A stretch of DNA of 64,000 nucleotides from an uncultured Acidimicrobiales bacterium. GTDB lineage: Bacteria; Actinomycetota; Acidimicrobiia; Acidimicrobiales; UBA10347. Each line of letters opens with the position of its first letter. Within the stretch, counting starts at the first letter, position 1. Position numbers and translations under genes: made by a program. A model generated the notes under the pieces. It ran no database searches. It was not told the origin of the DNA and saw only the letters and a program-made list of their open reading frames with translations. The stretch spans positions 1 through 64,000 of the forward strand of contig CALKPY010000007.1 in the NCBI GenBank assembly GCA_937991435.1, written 5' to 3'. Positions 27,155-36,349 of the stretch are shown piece by piece.

Positions 27155-27496
27155 ATGGGAGAAAACGTAGAATTCACACAGGTCGAGCTAGAGAACGCCA
27201 TGTACCGCGCAGTACAGATGGGCGAAGACATCGTTCTCGCCATCCGTGAACGCGGCGAAGCATTTGAGAGAGCAGAGGCCCGGTACCGGACCGCCAAAGC
27301 AGAAGCGATGCTCCGGCAACGCGAGGGAACCGTCGCCCAACAAGAAGCGAGAGCGATCGTCGATACTGAAGACCTGTTGTTCGACCGAGGGATCGCCCGA
27401 GCATTGCTCGAATCAGCGAAAGAAGCAGGGCGAGCGAACCGCGAAGGGCAGGCGACACTCAGGTCGCTTAACGCGAATCTCCGGGATCAGGTATAG
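27155..27496 (+). CDS. Helical hypothetical protein
   Basis: TAATGT -10 six nt upstream of ATG; good codon bias. Confidence 0.65.
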   Translation: MGENVEFTQVELENAMYRAVQMGEDIVLAIRERGEAFERAEARYRTAKAEAMLRQREGTVAQQEARAIVDTEDLLFDRGIARALLESAKEAGRANREGQATLRSLNANLRDQV

Positions 27497-27897
27497 CTCA
27501 CCACCATTCGGTTACGCTGGACGGGTGATTACATTTAGCCCGAGATCGGGGGTGAGTATCATGGGTCAACGTTCAGTTGAGGTCGAGTACGATTCCTTCG
27601 GTCGGCCGAGGAAGCGATGAGGGGGCAAGGGTCGACGTCCACCTTCGCAGCAGCAGTATCAAGCGAAACGGAACGCTAACCGTAGCGCCGCTCAACAGCG
27701 TCGCCACAACCAGCGGAAGACCCCGAGTCCGACCCAGTCCGGGTCGGCGAAGCCCCAGCAGCGCCTGTTCTTCTACATCGAGAAAGATGGTGTAGAACTC
27801 GAAGAGCGCTATACGTCCGTGCATCGAGCGCGACAAGCTAACCGAAATATCGGTGGCAAGGTCTCGTCTCGGCGTGAGGATCCATAATTGTCTGAGA

Positions 27898-27931
27898 GTT
27901 TCAGGGGATTCCTTCGGGGGTCCCCTGAAAC
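27898..27931 (+). terminator. Terminator GTTTCAGGGGA...TCCCCTGAAAC
   Basis: Perfect 11-bp stem followed by CGTTTT. Confidence 0.75.
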
Positions 27932-27977
27932 CGTTTTGGGTATTGATCGACTTTAGCGCAGCCTGTAATCTGGGGTA

Positions 27978-28505
27978 ATGACCCAAGAACTCGTACCCGA
28001 AGACGTCACCCAAGCGCTAGCCATCGACGACTCGAACCTGTTCACCGAGATCCGTCGAGGCCTAGCCACCATCGACACACTCCGAGAGAACACCGACGAC
28101 CCGATCCACCTAAGCCAAACCATGGCACTACTGGACGGACTGAACCGAGACCTAGCCACGCTCCGCAAATCTGTCAACCGGGATCTCGCAGCTCGAATGA
28201 CCGAACGGAAGCTCGAAGTGCCCGGCGTCGGGGTTGTTGAACGGTTCGCCGGATCCGAATGGTCACAGAAAGACTGGGACCGGGAAGCGATCGGCGACGC
28301 TCTTGTCGGCAAGGTTCTCGCCAGTCACGAGGAAGGTGGACTGGTCGACTTCGGCATCGAGGTATTCAAAGCGACCTTAGGTCTCGTGTCTTCACCGACC
28401 TTCAAATCGACGGTACTCTCTGAGCTGTTTGACGATCTAGGCGATGTCGGCGAACGGAAAGACAAACCGGCGACGGTGAAGGTACCGCGCCTGAAGGGAA
28501 CATGA
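27978..28505 (+). CDS. Hypothetical protein, helical
   Basis: TAATCT -10 six nt upstream of ATG. Confidence 0.65.
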   Translation: MTQELVPEDVTQALAIDDSNLFTEIRRGLATIDTLRENTDDPIHLSQTMALLDGLNRDLATLRKSVNRDLAARMTERKLEVPGVGVVERFAGSEWSQKDWDREAIGDALVGKVLASHEEGGLVDFGIEVFKATLGLVSSPTFKSTVLSELFDDLGDVGERKDKPATVKVPRLKGT

Positions 28506-28801
28506 TGGAAGCTTTTGAGACGCCACAGGAAGAGTGGATCGAGATCCACGAGTATAAGCCCGGCCAGTTCACGTGGAAATACAGGCTGAACGGCCGACTG
28601 GTTTGGCTCAGTGATGACGGTGAACTTGAAAGCGACGACGGAACGGTCAAAACCTACGGGTCCTTCGCAGAGGCTACTGAAGCAGCGCGCACGGTAATCC
28701 AGCGAAGGAAGTGGCGCCCCAGCGACCACATTGTTAAGCTCAACATTCGCACCTGCGACACCGGATTGGTCAGTCTTGAACCCATCACCACTATTTCCTG
28801 A
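28502..28801 (+). CDS. Hypothetical protein
   Basis: ATGATGG overlap with upstream gene. Confidence 0.55.
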   Translation: MMEAFETPQEEWIEIHEYKPGQFTWKYRLNGRLVWLSDDGELESDDGTVKTYGSFAEATEAARTVIQRRKWRPSDHIVKLNIRTCDTGLVSLEPITTIS

Positions 28802-29058
28802 GATCATTATCGATGACTGGGTGTCCGGTGAACGGCACTCTCTGACACGCCTCGTCATCGAAGCGCTACGCCGCAACGGTCACAGCGAACTCGTACCGGC
28901 TTACCGGAAGCAAGCCTTGACGGTTGAGGCAGGCAACGGGGAAGGCCGAGTCCAATCAAGTTGGGAAGACTGCCTGAGCGCTACGCAGATCTGGGTGTCG
29001 CTCGGGAACCCCTACGGCGTGGACGCAGCGGACGAATCGATGGTGTAGTGTCTCGTGC

Positions 29059-29361
29059 ATGAAGCACGACACACTCTTCCTAGGTCGAAAAGGATGGATC
29101 CCAGACGAGCGACTCGAACCGGGTGACATCGTTGTCGGCCCGGACGGCGAGCCGCATAAGGTCGCTCAGATCGGCCCGCCCGGTTTGAAATCTGCGCCGG
29201 ATTGTTTCGGGGTAGCGTTCATGGAGTCCGGGGACGATTGGGCTATCGAGCTGAAGCACGGTCAACGCTGCCACGTGTACCTATCTCCTTCGCATTTGGC
29301 TGAGCATTCGTCAACCGCTAACCGTCTGCGCGACGAGAAGGGCATCGCCCGTCCACGATGA
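29059..29361 (+). CDS. Hypothetical protein
   Basis: TAGTGT -10 seven nt upstream of ATG. Confidence 0.6.
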   Translation: MKHDTLFLGRKGWIPDERLEPGDIVVGPDGEPHKVAQIGPPGLKSAPDCFGVAFMESGDDWAIELKHGQRCHVYLSPSHLAEHSSTANRLRDEKGIARPR

Positions 29362-29478
29362 CTACCCCAACGAAGCATCGAGTCCTACCCAGTCAGATCG
29401 TTGGCGAGCTAGACGGTGAACTCATTTTCACGAAGTGGTTCATGGTTCCGGTCGAGCAGGTCGAGATCTTGGACCCGA

Positions 29479-29826
29479 ATGACTGAGGCCGAGTTCCAGA
29501 AGCAGGTCATCGATACGGCTATGTGGATGGGCTGGAAGGTCATGCACATATCGGACTCGCGCAAGATGGTGCGGCGAGGTGGTTCTTATAAGGCGGTGGC
29601 GGATCCGTTGACGTCGGGCTGGCCGGACTTGTTCCTTGTGAAGGGGTCCGAGGTTCGGGTCTTCGAGCTGAAATCGGCGAAGGGCCGGTTGACGGACTCG
29701 CAGAAGGATTGGCTTGAAACTCTTTCGGCGGCGGGGCTTCCTTGCTTTGTGCTTCGTCCACACCATCTACTCACGTTGCCCGAATACCTAAACTCCGGGC
29801 CGGTTCCTACCGATGGAAGAGTATGA
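29479..29826 (+). CDS. VRR-NUC domain nuclease
   Basis: MTEAEFQKQVIDTAMWMGWKVMHI...GWPDLFLVKGSEVRVFELKSAKGRLTDSQKDWLETLSAAG. Confidence 0.8.
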   Translation: MTEAEFQKQVIDTAMWMGWKVMHISDSRKMVRRGGSYKAVADPLTSGWPDLFLVKGSEVRVFELKSAKGRLTDSQKDWLETLSAAGLPCFVLRPHHLLTLPEYLNSGPVPTDGRV

Positions 29827-30326
29827 CGCGCACCGTTACCGAAGCGATCAGAGACTACGCCATTAAGGCGCACGGAGATCAGCTGTACGGCGACCGCCCC
29901 TACTCGGTTCACTTGGACGCTGTGGCCGAACTGGTCCCAGACGTCTACAAGCAGACGGCGTACCAGCACGACCTGTTAGAAGACACCAGCGAAGGGCTGC
30001 ATCCTGCGACAACGAAGTCAGGGCGCCGCGCTTGTGGCGCTCTCTGCCACATGCATGGGATGCCTCGTGAGGAGTACATTCGGGGCATCATTTTGTATGG
30101 CGGTATCGAAGCGATCGTCGTGAAGTTGGCGGACTCGTTGAGTAACCTGCTGGAGTGCCTGATGGATCAGGTGACCGAAGCGTCTGTGGTCGAGCGTCGG
30201 ATCCGGAAGTATGTTGCGAACCTGCGTCAGTTGATGGCCGGGCTTGATGTGGCTGTGGATGATGACGTTAGTGTCGGCGAGCTGATCGACAGGGTCTCTG
30301 AACATTTGGAGACTTTGCGTTCCTGA
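29823..30326 (+). CDS. RelA/SpoT-type HD hydrolase (small alarmone hydrolase / MESH1-like)
   Basis: YSVHLDAVAELV...TAYQHDLLEDT...IVVKLADSLSNLL. Confidence 0.7.
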   Translation: MTRTVTEAIRDYAIKAHGDQLYGDRPYSVHLDAVAELVPDVYKQTAYQHDLLEDTSEGLHPATTKSGRRACGALCHMHGMPREEYIRGIILYGGIEAIVVKLADSLSNLLECLMDQVTEASVVERRIRKYVANLRQLMAGLDVAVDDDVSVGELIDRVSEHLETLRS

Positions 30327-30363
30327 GTCGACAGTTTGCTCGGCAAGCTGATAGACAAGCTGC

Positions 30364-30792
30364 ATGAAATCAGGCAGCATCGAGATCCCCAACGACTGGT
30401 TCACGGCCGGGCCGCAAGTGTCCGCCGAAGCCAGAACCTTACACCTTGCGCTACTATGCGAATCGAATAGTGAAGGGACCGACGGATCCATCGACTACCG
30501 CCGGATCCGGATCGCGGCACTCCAAGTAAACATCACAGTCGAGCTAGCCGAACTGTTACAGGAATTGATCGACGCGAAAGTCTGGTCGGCTGTCGTCAGC
30601 GAGGGCGTTCTATCTTCTGTCATCCTGAACGGCTGGGAGAATCATATGAAATCGGCGGCAGATATGAAGGCCCTTTCTCGGAAACGCCGGAAAGCTGGAC
30701 GAGCTGGGGCGCGAGCACGGGGCGACGTTGCTCCGAAACCGCAACTATCCCGAGAAGAGATCAACGCCATGGTGAATGGCGGCATCGAATGA
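30364..30792 (+). CDS. Replication-associated wHTH-like protein
   Basis: Module position before 30789 gene; wHTH-like pattern. Confidence 0.45.
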   Translation: MKSGSIEIPNDWFTAGPQVSAEARTLHLALLCESNSEGTDGSIDYRRIRIAALQVNITVELAELLQELIDAKVWSAVVSEGVLSSVILNGWENHMKSAADMKALSRKRRKAGRAGARARGDVAPKPQLSREEINAMVNGGIE

Positions 30793-31475
30793 GCATCGAA
30801 CCGCAAGACGAACTCCGGATCCAACTATCCGTGAACTACTTCGTGAACCCGAAAGTCATCGGCCTGTCCGGGCAGGCGCAACTCGCCGACATCAAGGCGA
30901 TGTGCTTCCTCAAGCGGGCAGGCATCGACGACGGGGTCGTCACCCCCGAGATGTGGCTGATGATGAACGGCGACGACATGTCGCTGATCGATGAGCTGGT
31001 CGAAGTAGCACGCTGGGAAGTTGTGGCCCCGAAAGGCTGGCGAGTGCGAGGCTGGGAAGACTGGTTTAAGCTCGACACGAAACCGGCGAAGCGGCGCAAA
31101 TCGACAGGGCAGCTGCGTCTTGCTACCGCCGAAGAACTCCTACCCGAACCGAAGAAATGGACGACCGTAGATGTAGAAGCTGTGTTCGATTGCTGGGTCG
31201 AGACTCTCCCTGCTGGCGCCACCCGAAAACTGTCATCGCAGCGCCGTAGAAAGATCGAAGCTCGACTCAACGAGGGCTACTCGATTGAGGAGCTATGCAA
31301 GGCCGTGAAGGGCTGGCAGAACGACCCGTGGCCGGATCGGCGTATCCACAACGACGTGGTACAACTTCTACGGTCGGGTGACTCCACTGAAAGAATGATC
31401 GGCTTCTTCGACCATCCACCACGATCCGGTGACGCTGCGGCATCATTCAATGCTATCGATGAGGTTCTTGGCTGA
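30789..31475 (+). CDS. Phage replication initiator-like protein
   Basis: ARLNEGYSIEELCKAVKGWQNDPWPDRRIHNDVVQLLRSGDSTERMI pattern. Confidence 0.55.
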   Translation: MSIEPQDELRIQLSVNYFVNPKVIGLSGQAQLADIKAMCFLKRAGIDDGVVTPEMWLMMNGDDMSLIDELVEVARWEVVAPKGWRVRGWEDWFKLDTKPAKRRKSTGQLRLATAEELLPEPKKWTTVDVEAVFDCWVETLPAGATRKLSSQRRRKIEARLNEGYSIEELCKAVKGWQNDPWPDRRIHNDVVQLLRSGDSTERMIGFFDHPPRSGDAAASFNAIDEVLG

Positions 31476-31477
31476 GA

Positions 31478-31690
31478 GTGTTACATATGGTTGATCAGGC
31501 CCCGGCGACGTACTCCGAAGATCGGCTTCACAGCTGGCTGAAGATCATGTATCAGAAGTCTCGTGAAGACGGCAACCACCGTTGGTTGACCTACAACAAG
31601 CCCAAGGACGAGTACGCCCTGTGGATCGAGAAGCCCGACAAGGGCCGCGTTATCGTGGCGACGACTATGGTTCCGAGGCATAAGGTCTGA
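31478..31690 (+). CDS. Hypothetical protein
   Basis: 70 aa between replication genes. Confidence 0.5.
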   Translation: MLHMVDQAPATYSEDRLHSWLKIMYQKSREDGNHRWLTYNKPKDEYALWIEKPDKGRVIVATTMVPRHKV

Positions 31691-31702
31691 TAGGTTGCAG
31701 GG

Positions 31703-32032
31703 ATGGAGAAGCGGGAATGCTCGAACATCCTGAAGACGTTAGCTGCGGCGTACCCGACGAAAACCATTTCGAAAGAAACCGCTGCGATCTGGGCTGCGTG
31801 CATCGCTGACAAGGACTACAAGCTGGCATCCGAGACGACTGTTCATATCGTTAAGACGTCCGAATTCTTTCCGTCACCTGCGCGCTGGCTGGCCGCGTAC
31901 CATGCCCGGCAGCGTGGCGCCGAGTCGCTGTTAGCGTTACCCTCAGGTCCAGTGGACGCGTTACCGCGTGATGATCTAGCGAGGAGGGTTCGTGAACTCA
32001 AGAAGCGACGCTCTACTGAACCAGATCGATGA
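31703..32032 (+). CDS. Hypothetical replication-module protein
   Basis: MEKRECSNILKTLAAAYPTKTISKETAAIWAACIADKDYKLA resembles helicase-loader/organizer N-termini. Confidence 0.45.
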   Translation: MEKRECSNILKTLAAAYPTKTISKETAAIWAACIADKDYKLASETTVHIVKTSEFFPSPARWLAAYHARQRGAESLLALPSGPVDALPRDDLARRVRELKKRRSTEPDR

Positions 32033-32606
32033 AGCGCTAACGCCCCAGCCGGATCCGTTCTGCGGAGAAGACGCCGTCGATCAGTTAGCCCCGGAGAATT
32101 GGCCGTTCGATCTGGCGCAGTGCATCCGGTGCGAAAGTATCGAAGAATTTTTGCATCCAGTCGTGGGTGCCTGCAAATCGTGTTTCAAGCAGCTCGTTGA
32201 AGAAGAGGACGACGACCGCCCACCTCCCCCGCAGGCGACCCTGTTTCCCGACGTCAACGAGATCCCGGAGACCCGCCCTGCCCCGCTTCCTCCAGCAGCG
32301 AGGCTTAGCAGTCCGAACCCGTTCGACGTTGACAGCATCTCCTCACAGCCGCAGCCTCTGGCCGGATTCCCAACAGGAGCAACCGTCGTCATCGATTTCG
32401 ACTTGAAGCGTATGACGAGCCACGAAGGGCAAGTCCGAACCTTCCAGTCGTCGGTAGTGCGCAGGGATGGCCCTAACCAGGTGACAGTACTACTTCAGGA
32501 TGGCTCCCAAGAACTTCAGGTTCGGATCGGGTCATCGCCGAGACTCTCCCTGCTGGTAGCGCACCAGCATATTTCGGGCACTGTCATCGCAGCGACGCGG
32601 CTATGA
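31992..32606 (+). CDS. Zn-binding-like protein of replication module
   Basis: FDLAQCIRCESIEEFLHPVVGACKSCFKQL two CxxC. Confidence 0.5.
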   Translation: MNSRSDALLNQIDEALTPQPDPFCGEDAVDQLAPENWPFDLAQCIRCESIEEFLHPVVGACKSCFKQLVEEEDDDRPPPPQATLFPDVNEIPETRPAPLPPAARLSSPNPFDVDSISSQPQPLAGFPTGATVVIDFDLKRMTSHEGQVRTFQSSVVRRDGPNQVTVLLQDGSQELQVRIGSSPRLSLLVAHQHISGTVIAATRL

Positions 32607-32881
32607 AAGAAGAAAGCGTAGAAGCGCGGCGGGCACGAGAGACCCGCAACTCGCGGGTCCGCGAAAAAACCTGCTACGGCAAGACACCGTACTTCACGCA
32701 GCGAGACGCCCGGCACGGACTGAAACGCCTTAAAGGCTCCAGTGGATATGTCGAATCGGAGCAAGGCGTTCCTATGTCGCCTTACCGCTGCCCGTTCTGT
32801 TCGAGTTGGCATATCGGTCACATCCCATCCATGCGCGCATTAGAAGACCTGGCGGCGACAATCCGAGATTTGCCCGTGTAA
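32603..32881 (+). CDS. Zn-finger-like small protein
   Basis: YRCPFCSSWHIGH (CxxC...HxxH). Confidence 0.65.
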   Translation: MKEESVEARRARETRNSRVREKTCYGKTPYFTQRDARHGLKRLKGSSGYVESEQGVPMSPYRCPFCSSWHIGHIPSMRALEDLAATIRDLPV

Positions 32882-32962
32882 AAATTTCTCTCAAGTTTTT
32901 GCTGAAGGCTGCCGATACGTGTTGTAGAGCAAACAACCAAGCCTTCAGGAGGCAGCAACACA

Positions 32963-33880
32963 ATGAAGAGAATCACCACAATACTTACACTGGCGCTCGC
33001 AGCCCTCACCGGTTTCGCCGCACCAGCCGCAGCTCAAGACGAGCAGCCAACCTACATCGTTACTGAGGAAGCTTCGGACTGCGCCACTTCTGGCGGAACT
33101 CCTGAGCTGATCAACGACAACGGTTCCCACCCAATCACCTTCGACAAGCAGGTCCCTGCCGGGCCTCTGTCTGTATCAATCTTCACTGCCGATACTACCC
33201 GAGAGCAGCTCGACGCTGACACTCTCGCATGGCAGTCCGATGGCGGCGCAGGCGTGCAGACTTCCGAGATCGTCGGCGTGAACCTGGGCGGCGGGTTCGT
33301 CGTTTCGAACGACTTGCCCTCCCCTCCGGCTAACGTGTCTGGCTTCCAGTCGACGGGCAGCACCGTAGCGTCGCAGGCTTTCACCACGGGATCGGTTCAG
33401 CATCTTCACGCCAACAACTACGACTCGGTTCGAGTCGAGTCGGTCACGGTCTGCTGGACCTACGATGTCGAAGTTCCGGTGCCTTGCCCCGAGGTCGACG
33501 AGACCACGGACCCGGCCAGCGTTCCTGAAGGATGCCCGCTTCCTCCAGCCCCAACGACGACGACCGTCACCCCGACTACCGAGCCGATCAAGTCGGGCAC
33601 CATCCCTCCCGTCACGCCGAGCACCGAGCCGCCAGTAGCTACCACGGCAGCCCCACCGACGACCGCAGCGCCGACCACCACGGCAGCCCCGACCACCACG
33701 GCAGCGCCGCAGCCGACACCCGAGTGCCCCGCCGGTCAGTACTTCGAAGGCGGCGAATGCCGAGTCCGTCTCGCCCACACCGGCGCCGGTACCACGATCG
33801 CAGTAGCTGTAGCTGCTGCCCTGATCCTCTTCGGTGGATTGTTCCTCGCTGCAAAGCGTGAGCAAGAGCGTATGCTCTAA
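32963..33880 (+). CDS. Secreted, Thr/Pro-rich protein with C-terminal LAHTG sortase-like signal
   Basis: Signal peptide; TTTAAPTTTAAP stalk; LAHTG-AGTTIAVAVAAALILFGGLFLA-AKREQER. Confidence 0.8.
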   Translation: MKRITTILTLALAALTGFAAPAAAQDEQPTYIVTEEASDCATSGGTPELINDNGSHPITFDKQVPAGPLSVSIFTADTTREQLDADTLAWQSDGGAGVQTSEIVGVNLGGGFVVSNDLPSPPANVSGFQSTGSTVASQAFTTGSVQHLHANNYDSVRVESVTVCWTYDVEVPVPCPEVDETTDPASVPEGCPLPPAPTTTTVTPTTEPIKSGTIPPVTPSTEPPVATTAAPPTTAAPTTTAAPTTTAAPQPTPECPAGQYFEGGECRVRLAHTGAGTTIAVAVAAALILFGGLFLAAKREQERML

Positions 33881-33892
33881 CCGCCGACGAGA

Positions 33893-33930
33893 AAGGCCCG
33901 ACGCTCACCGGGGGGTAAGCGTCGGGCCTT
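33893..33930. terminator. Bidirectional terminator AAGGCCCGACGCT...AGCGTCGGGCCTT
   Basis: Perfect inverted repeat between convergent genes. Confidence 0.85.
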
Positions 33931-33944
33931 CGCCATTTTTGCCG

Positions 33945-34664
33945 TTATGGGATTCCGTGGATCTGGGCGCAGGTCCAGATCAGCGGCGATGATGGGGTGC
34001 GTCGACCCCACTTCTGGCCGTTGTCATCGAAGATGATTCTGGCTGCTTGCGTGTTCTTCAATGGGTCGAACATGTCGTCCCAAGTGAAGCCTGCTTTTAC
34101 TAGCGGCAGGTTAGCAATGTTCGATCCTCTCGGCCTCTGCCAGCGTCCATCGAAATGTCCGGGATGGACCTGGAATAGGCCGCGTTCGTTGTGGCTTGCC
34201 CCGATGGCTTTCGGATCGAAGCGGGACTCACAGTTCACGATTACTAGAGCGTTGGCGTAGTCGTTGGGGAAGATGTCGGCGATGATGTCTTTGATTTCGT
34301 CGCCGGTGGACGGTCGCGCCGGGCAGGGGTTGGCTTCGAGTTCGAGCCAGTCCGTTGACCATCCGAGGCTCTCGTATTTGGTGCCGGGGTTGTCTCGGCA
34401 GATGAACGAGGTGACGAAGTGTTCGGCGTCTTGTTCGGTGATGCGGATCCGGCGGCGGGTTCCTTCGCCAGCCCGGTCGATGATCCGCTCGATCTTTTCG
34501 TCTTTGCGGTTTTTCCCTTTGTCGTTCGGGACGACCCGGCATTGGTGTTCGCTGTTGTTGCTGCGGGTGAGGTCGCAGAAGTCGTTCAGCGCCTGCGCGT
34601 AGTTGCATCCGGTGGCTGTTAAGGCGAAGGCGAGGAGGGCTGCTAGTAGTTTGAGGTGTCTCAT
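33945..34664 (-). CDS. Lipoprotein with lysozyme/SLT-like domain
   Basis: Lipobox LTATGC; IVNCESRFDPKAIGASHNERGLFQVHPGHFDGRW. Confidence 0.75.
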   Translation of the reverse strand: MRHLKLLAALLAFALTATGCNYAQALNDFCDLTRSNNSEHQCRVVPNDKGKNRKDEKIERIIDRAGEGTRRRIRITEQDAEHFVTSFICRDNPGTKYESLGWSTDWLELEANPCPARPSTGDEIKDIIADIFPNDYANALVIVNCESRFDPKAIGASHNERGLFQVHPGHFDGRWQRPRGSNIANLPLVKAGFTWDDMFDPLKNTQAARIIFDDNGQKWGRRTPSSPLIWTCAQIHGIP

Positions 34665-34815
34665 GTGGGGAGTCTCGCGGGTGGGTTGTTGTCGTGTCCA
34701 ATCGAGTCGTCCAGTCGAAGGACTGTTGCCACTCTAAGTGACTTGCGTTCGTGCTAGTGTCGTGGTAACAATGGGGAGCTGACGCCACACGACCACGGAA
34801 CGTGAGGAAATAAAA

Positions 34816-35748
34816 ATGGCTCAGCACCCGACACAAGGCAAATACGCGCCACCCGAATACCGAACCCCAGCCAACGAAGAACCGCAATGGCAGAAGCGGG
34901 CTTTCACCGATCGGATGTTCACCAGCCCCTTCATGCGACGCCTCATCGCCCGCTGCGCGATCATCGGCGTCATGGCCCTGTCGTTCTTCGGGGTCGTGAA
35001 ATGGCTCGGCGGCATGGCACCCAACATCTCAATGCCCGACATCTCGCTTCCCGAGGAAGTAGTCGAAGTTCAACAGCGCCCGATCGTCATCGAGGAACTC
35101 ATCACCAAAGCCGAGTTCTGCGGCGCCGAAGTAACCGCCGTCCTCAAGCAGTCAGTATCCACCGAATCCGGATGGATCCCCACAGTAATCAAAGGCTCCA
35201 AACTCGAAGGTGTCGTATACGGGCAGGCACAAGCCTGTCTCGACACCGCCGGTACCATCGCCGAACAAGGAGCATGGCTCCCCGACGAAGACGTCACCAT
35301 CTCCCTACCAAACGCCGATGTGACTTCCGTGTCGATCATCTGGCCGGAGACAGACCCGGCGAACTGCTCGGCCGGGATCGTGGAACGGTTCGGGTCGTTC
35401 TTCGGAGACGGCGACGCCTGCGACAGTATCCGGCAAGACTACAACGTCGAAGCTCATGAAGCGCTGATCGAAGCGACCGCCCGATCCCAAGCGCTCGACA
35501 AGGCGACCGCCGAGTACGGAATCTTCCTTCGCAAAACGGCACGCGCTTTCGGTCACACCGGAGACATGACGTTCACTCAAGGCGGGCAACCATTCTCGGT
35601 TGACGATGTCTCGCTGGACGAACAGGTCCGGGTGCTTACCCCGCCGACCCGCAAGGAACAGACTGACAACGGAGACGGCGGATGCGATATGCACGACGAC
35701 GGATTCCAAGGCCCATGCATTCCGCAGGATTACGAGGATCCGGCATGA
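34816..35748 (+). CDS. Membrane-anchored extracellular protein, DUF4230-like
   Basis: Single TM CAIIGVMALSFFGVVKWLGGM then EEVVEVQQRPIVIEELITKAEFCGAEVT. Confidence 0.55.
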   Translation: MAQHPTQGKYAPPEYRTPANEEPQWQKRAFTDRMFTSPFMRRLIARCAIIGVMALSFFGVVKWLGGMAPNISMPDISLPEEVVEVQQRPIVIEELITKAEFCGAEVTAVLKQSVSTESGWIPTVIKGSKLEGVVYGQAQACLDTAGTIAEQGAWLPDEDVTISLPNADVTSVSIIWPETDPANCSAGIVERFGSFFGDGDACDSIRQDYNVEAHEALIEATARSQALDKATAEYGIFLRKTARAFGHTGDMTFTQGGQPFSVDDVSLDEQVRVLTPPTRKEQTDNGDGGCDMHDDGFQGPCIPQDYEDPA

Positions 35749-35828
35749 TCCGGCGTCTAAAGGTGCTCCGCACGGCGTGGCGCCTATCCCGAGAAGCTGC
35801 ACAACGTAGACAGGAGAGTGCTTAAAGC

Positions 35829-36227
35829 ATGTTCAGTTGGCTGACGCTCCGAAACAAGGCCAAGGAAACCGAATACCGGGAATGGCAGCAGCATCTCACC
35901 GAGGCAGATGAACGAACCGCTGCCCTTCGCCAAGCGACCGCTAGGTGGGCTGCCGACGCACCGGCCCGGCAATCCGCACAGGAAGCGAAGCGGATCGAAA
36001 TCGAACGCTACCGGCGGGAGGCTCTGCGACTCCATAACGTCGAGCTGAAAATCAAGCGAGGCGACGTGAAGATGGGATTCTTCACCTGCCCCGTGAACTG
36101 CGGCCACAACACGTGGGCGCTCGTGGAGACCACCCCAATGTGCACAGGACCGGACCCGGACGACCACGTGCCAGTTGAGATGGTGCCGGTCGAGAAGCCA
36201 GCGAACCTTGGCGTAGAAGACGAGTGA
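35829..36227 (+). CDS. Hypothetical protein
   Basis: 132 aa. Confidence 0.6.
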   Translation: MFSWLTLRNKAKETEYREWQQHLTEADERTAALRQATARWAADAPARQSAQEAKRIEIERYRREALRLHNVELKIKRGDVKMGFFTCPVNCGHNTWALVETTPMCTGPDPDDHVPVEMVPVEKPANLGVEDE

Positions 36228-36349
36228 GACAGGCAGAAGCTAAGCGGCTGATCGCCGCCTTACACGAAGAAGAACGAAAGATCTGGGAAGAAGTCGAGCG
36301 TATCGACTGGACCGGGATCGAACACTACCTACGAAAGGAACCATCATGA
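36224..36349 (+). CDS. Small protein (GTG start) with ATGA overlap to next gene
   Basis: VRQAEAKRLIAALHEEERKIWEEVERIDWTGIEHYLRKEPS*. Confidence 0.5.
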   Translation: MRQAEAKRLIAALHEEERKIWEEVERIDWTGIEHYLRKEPS

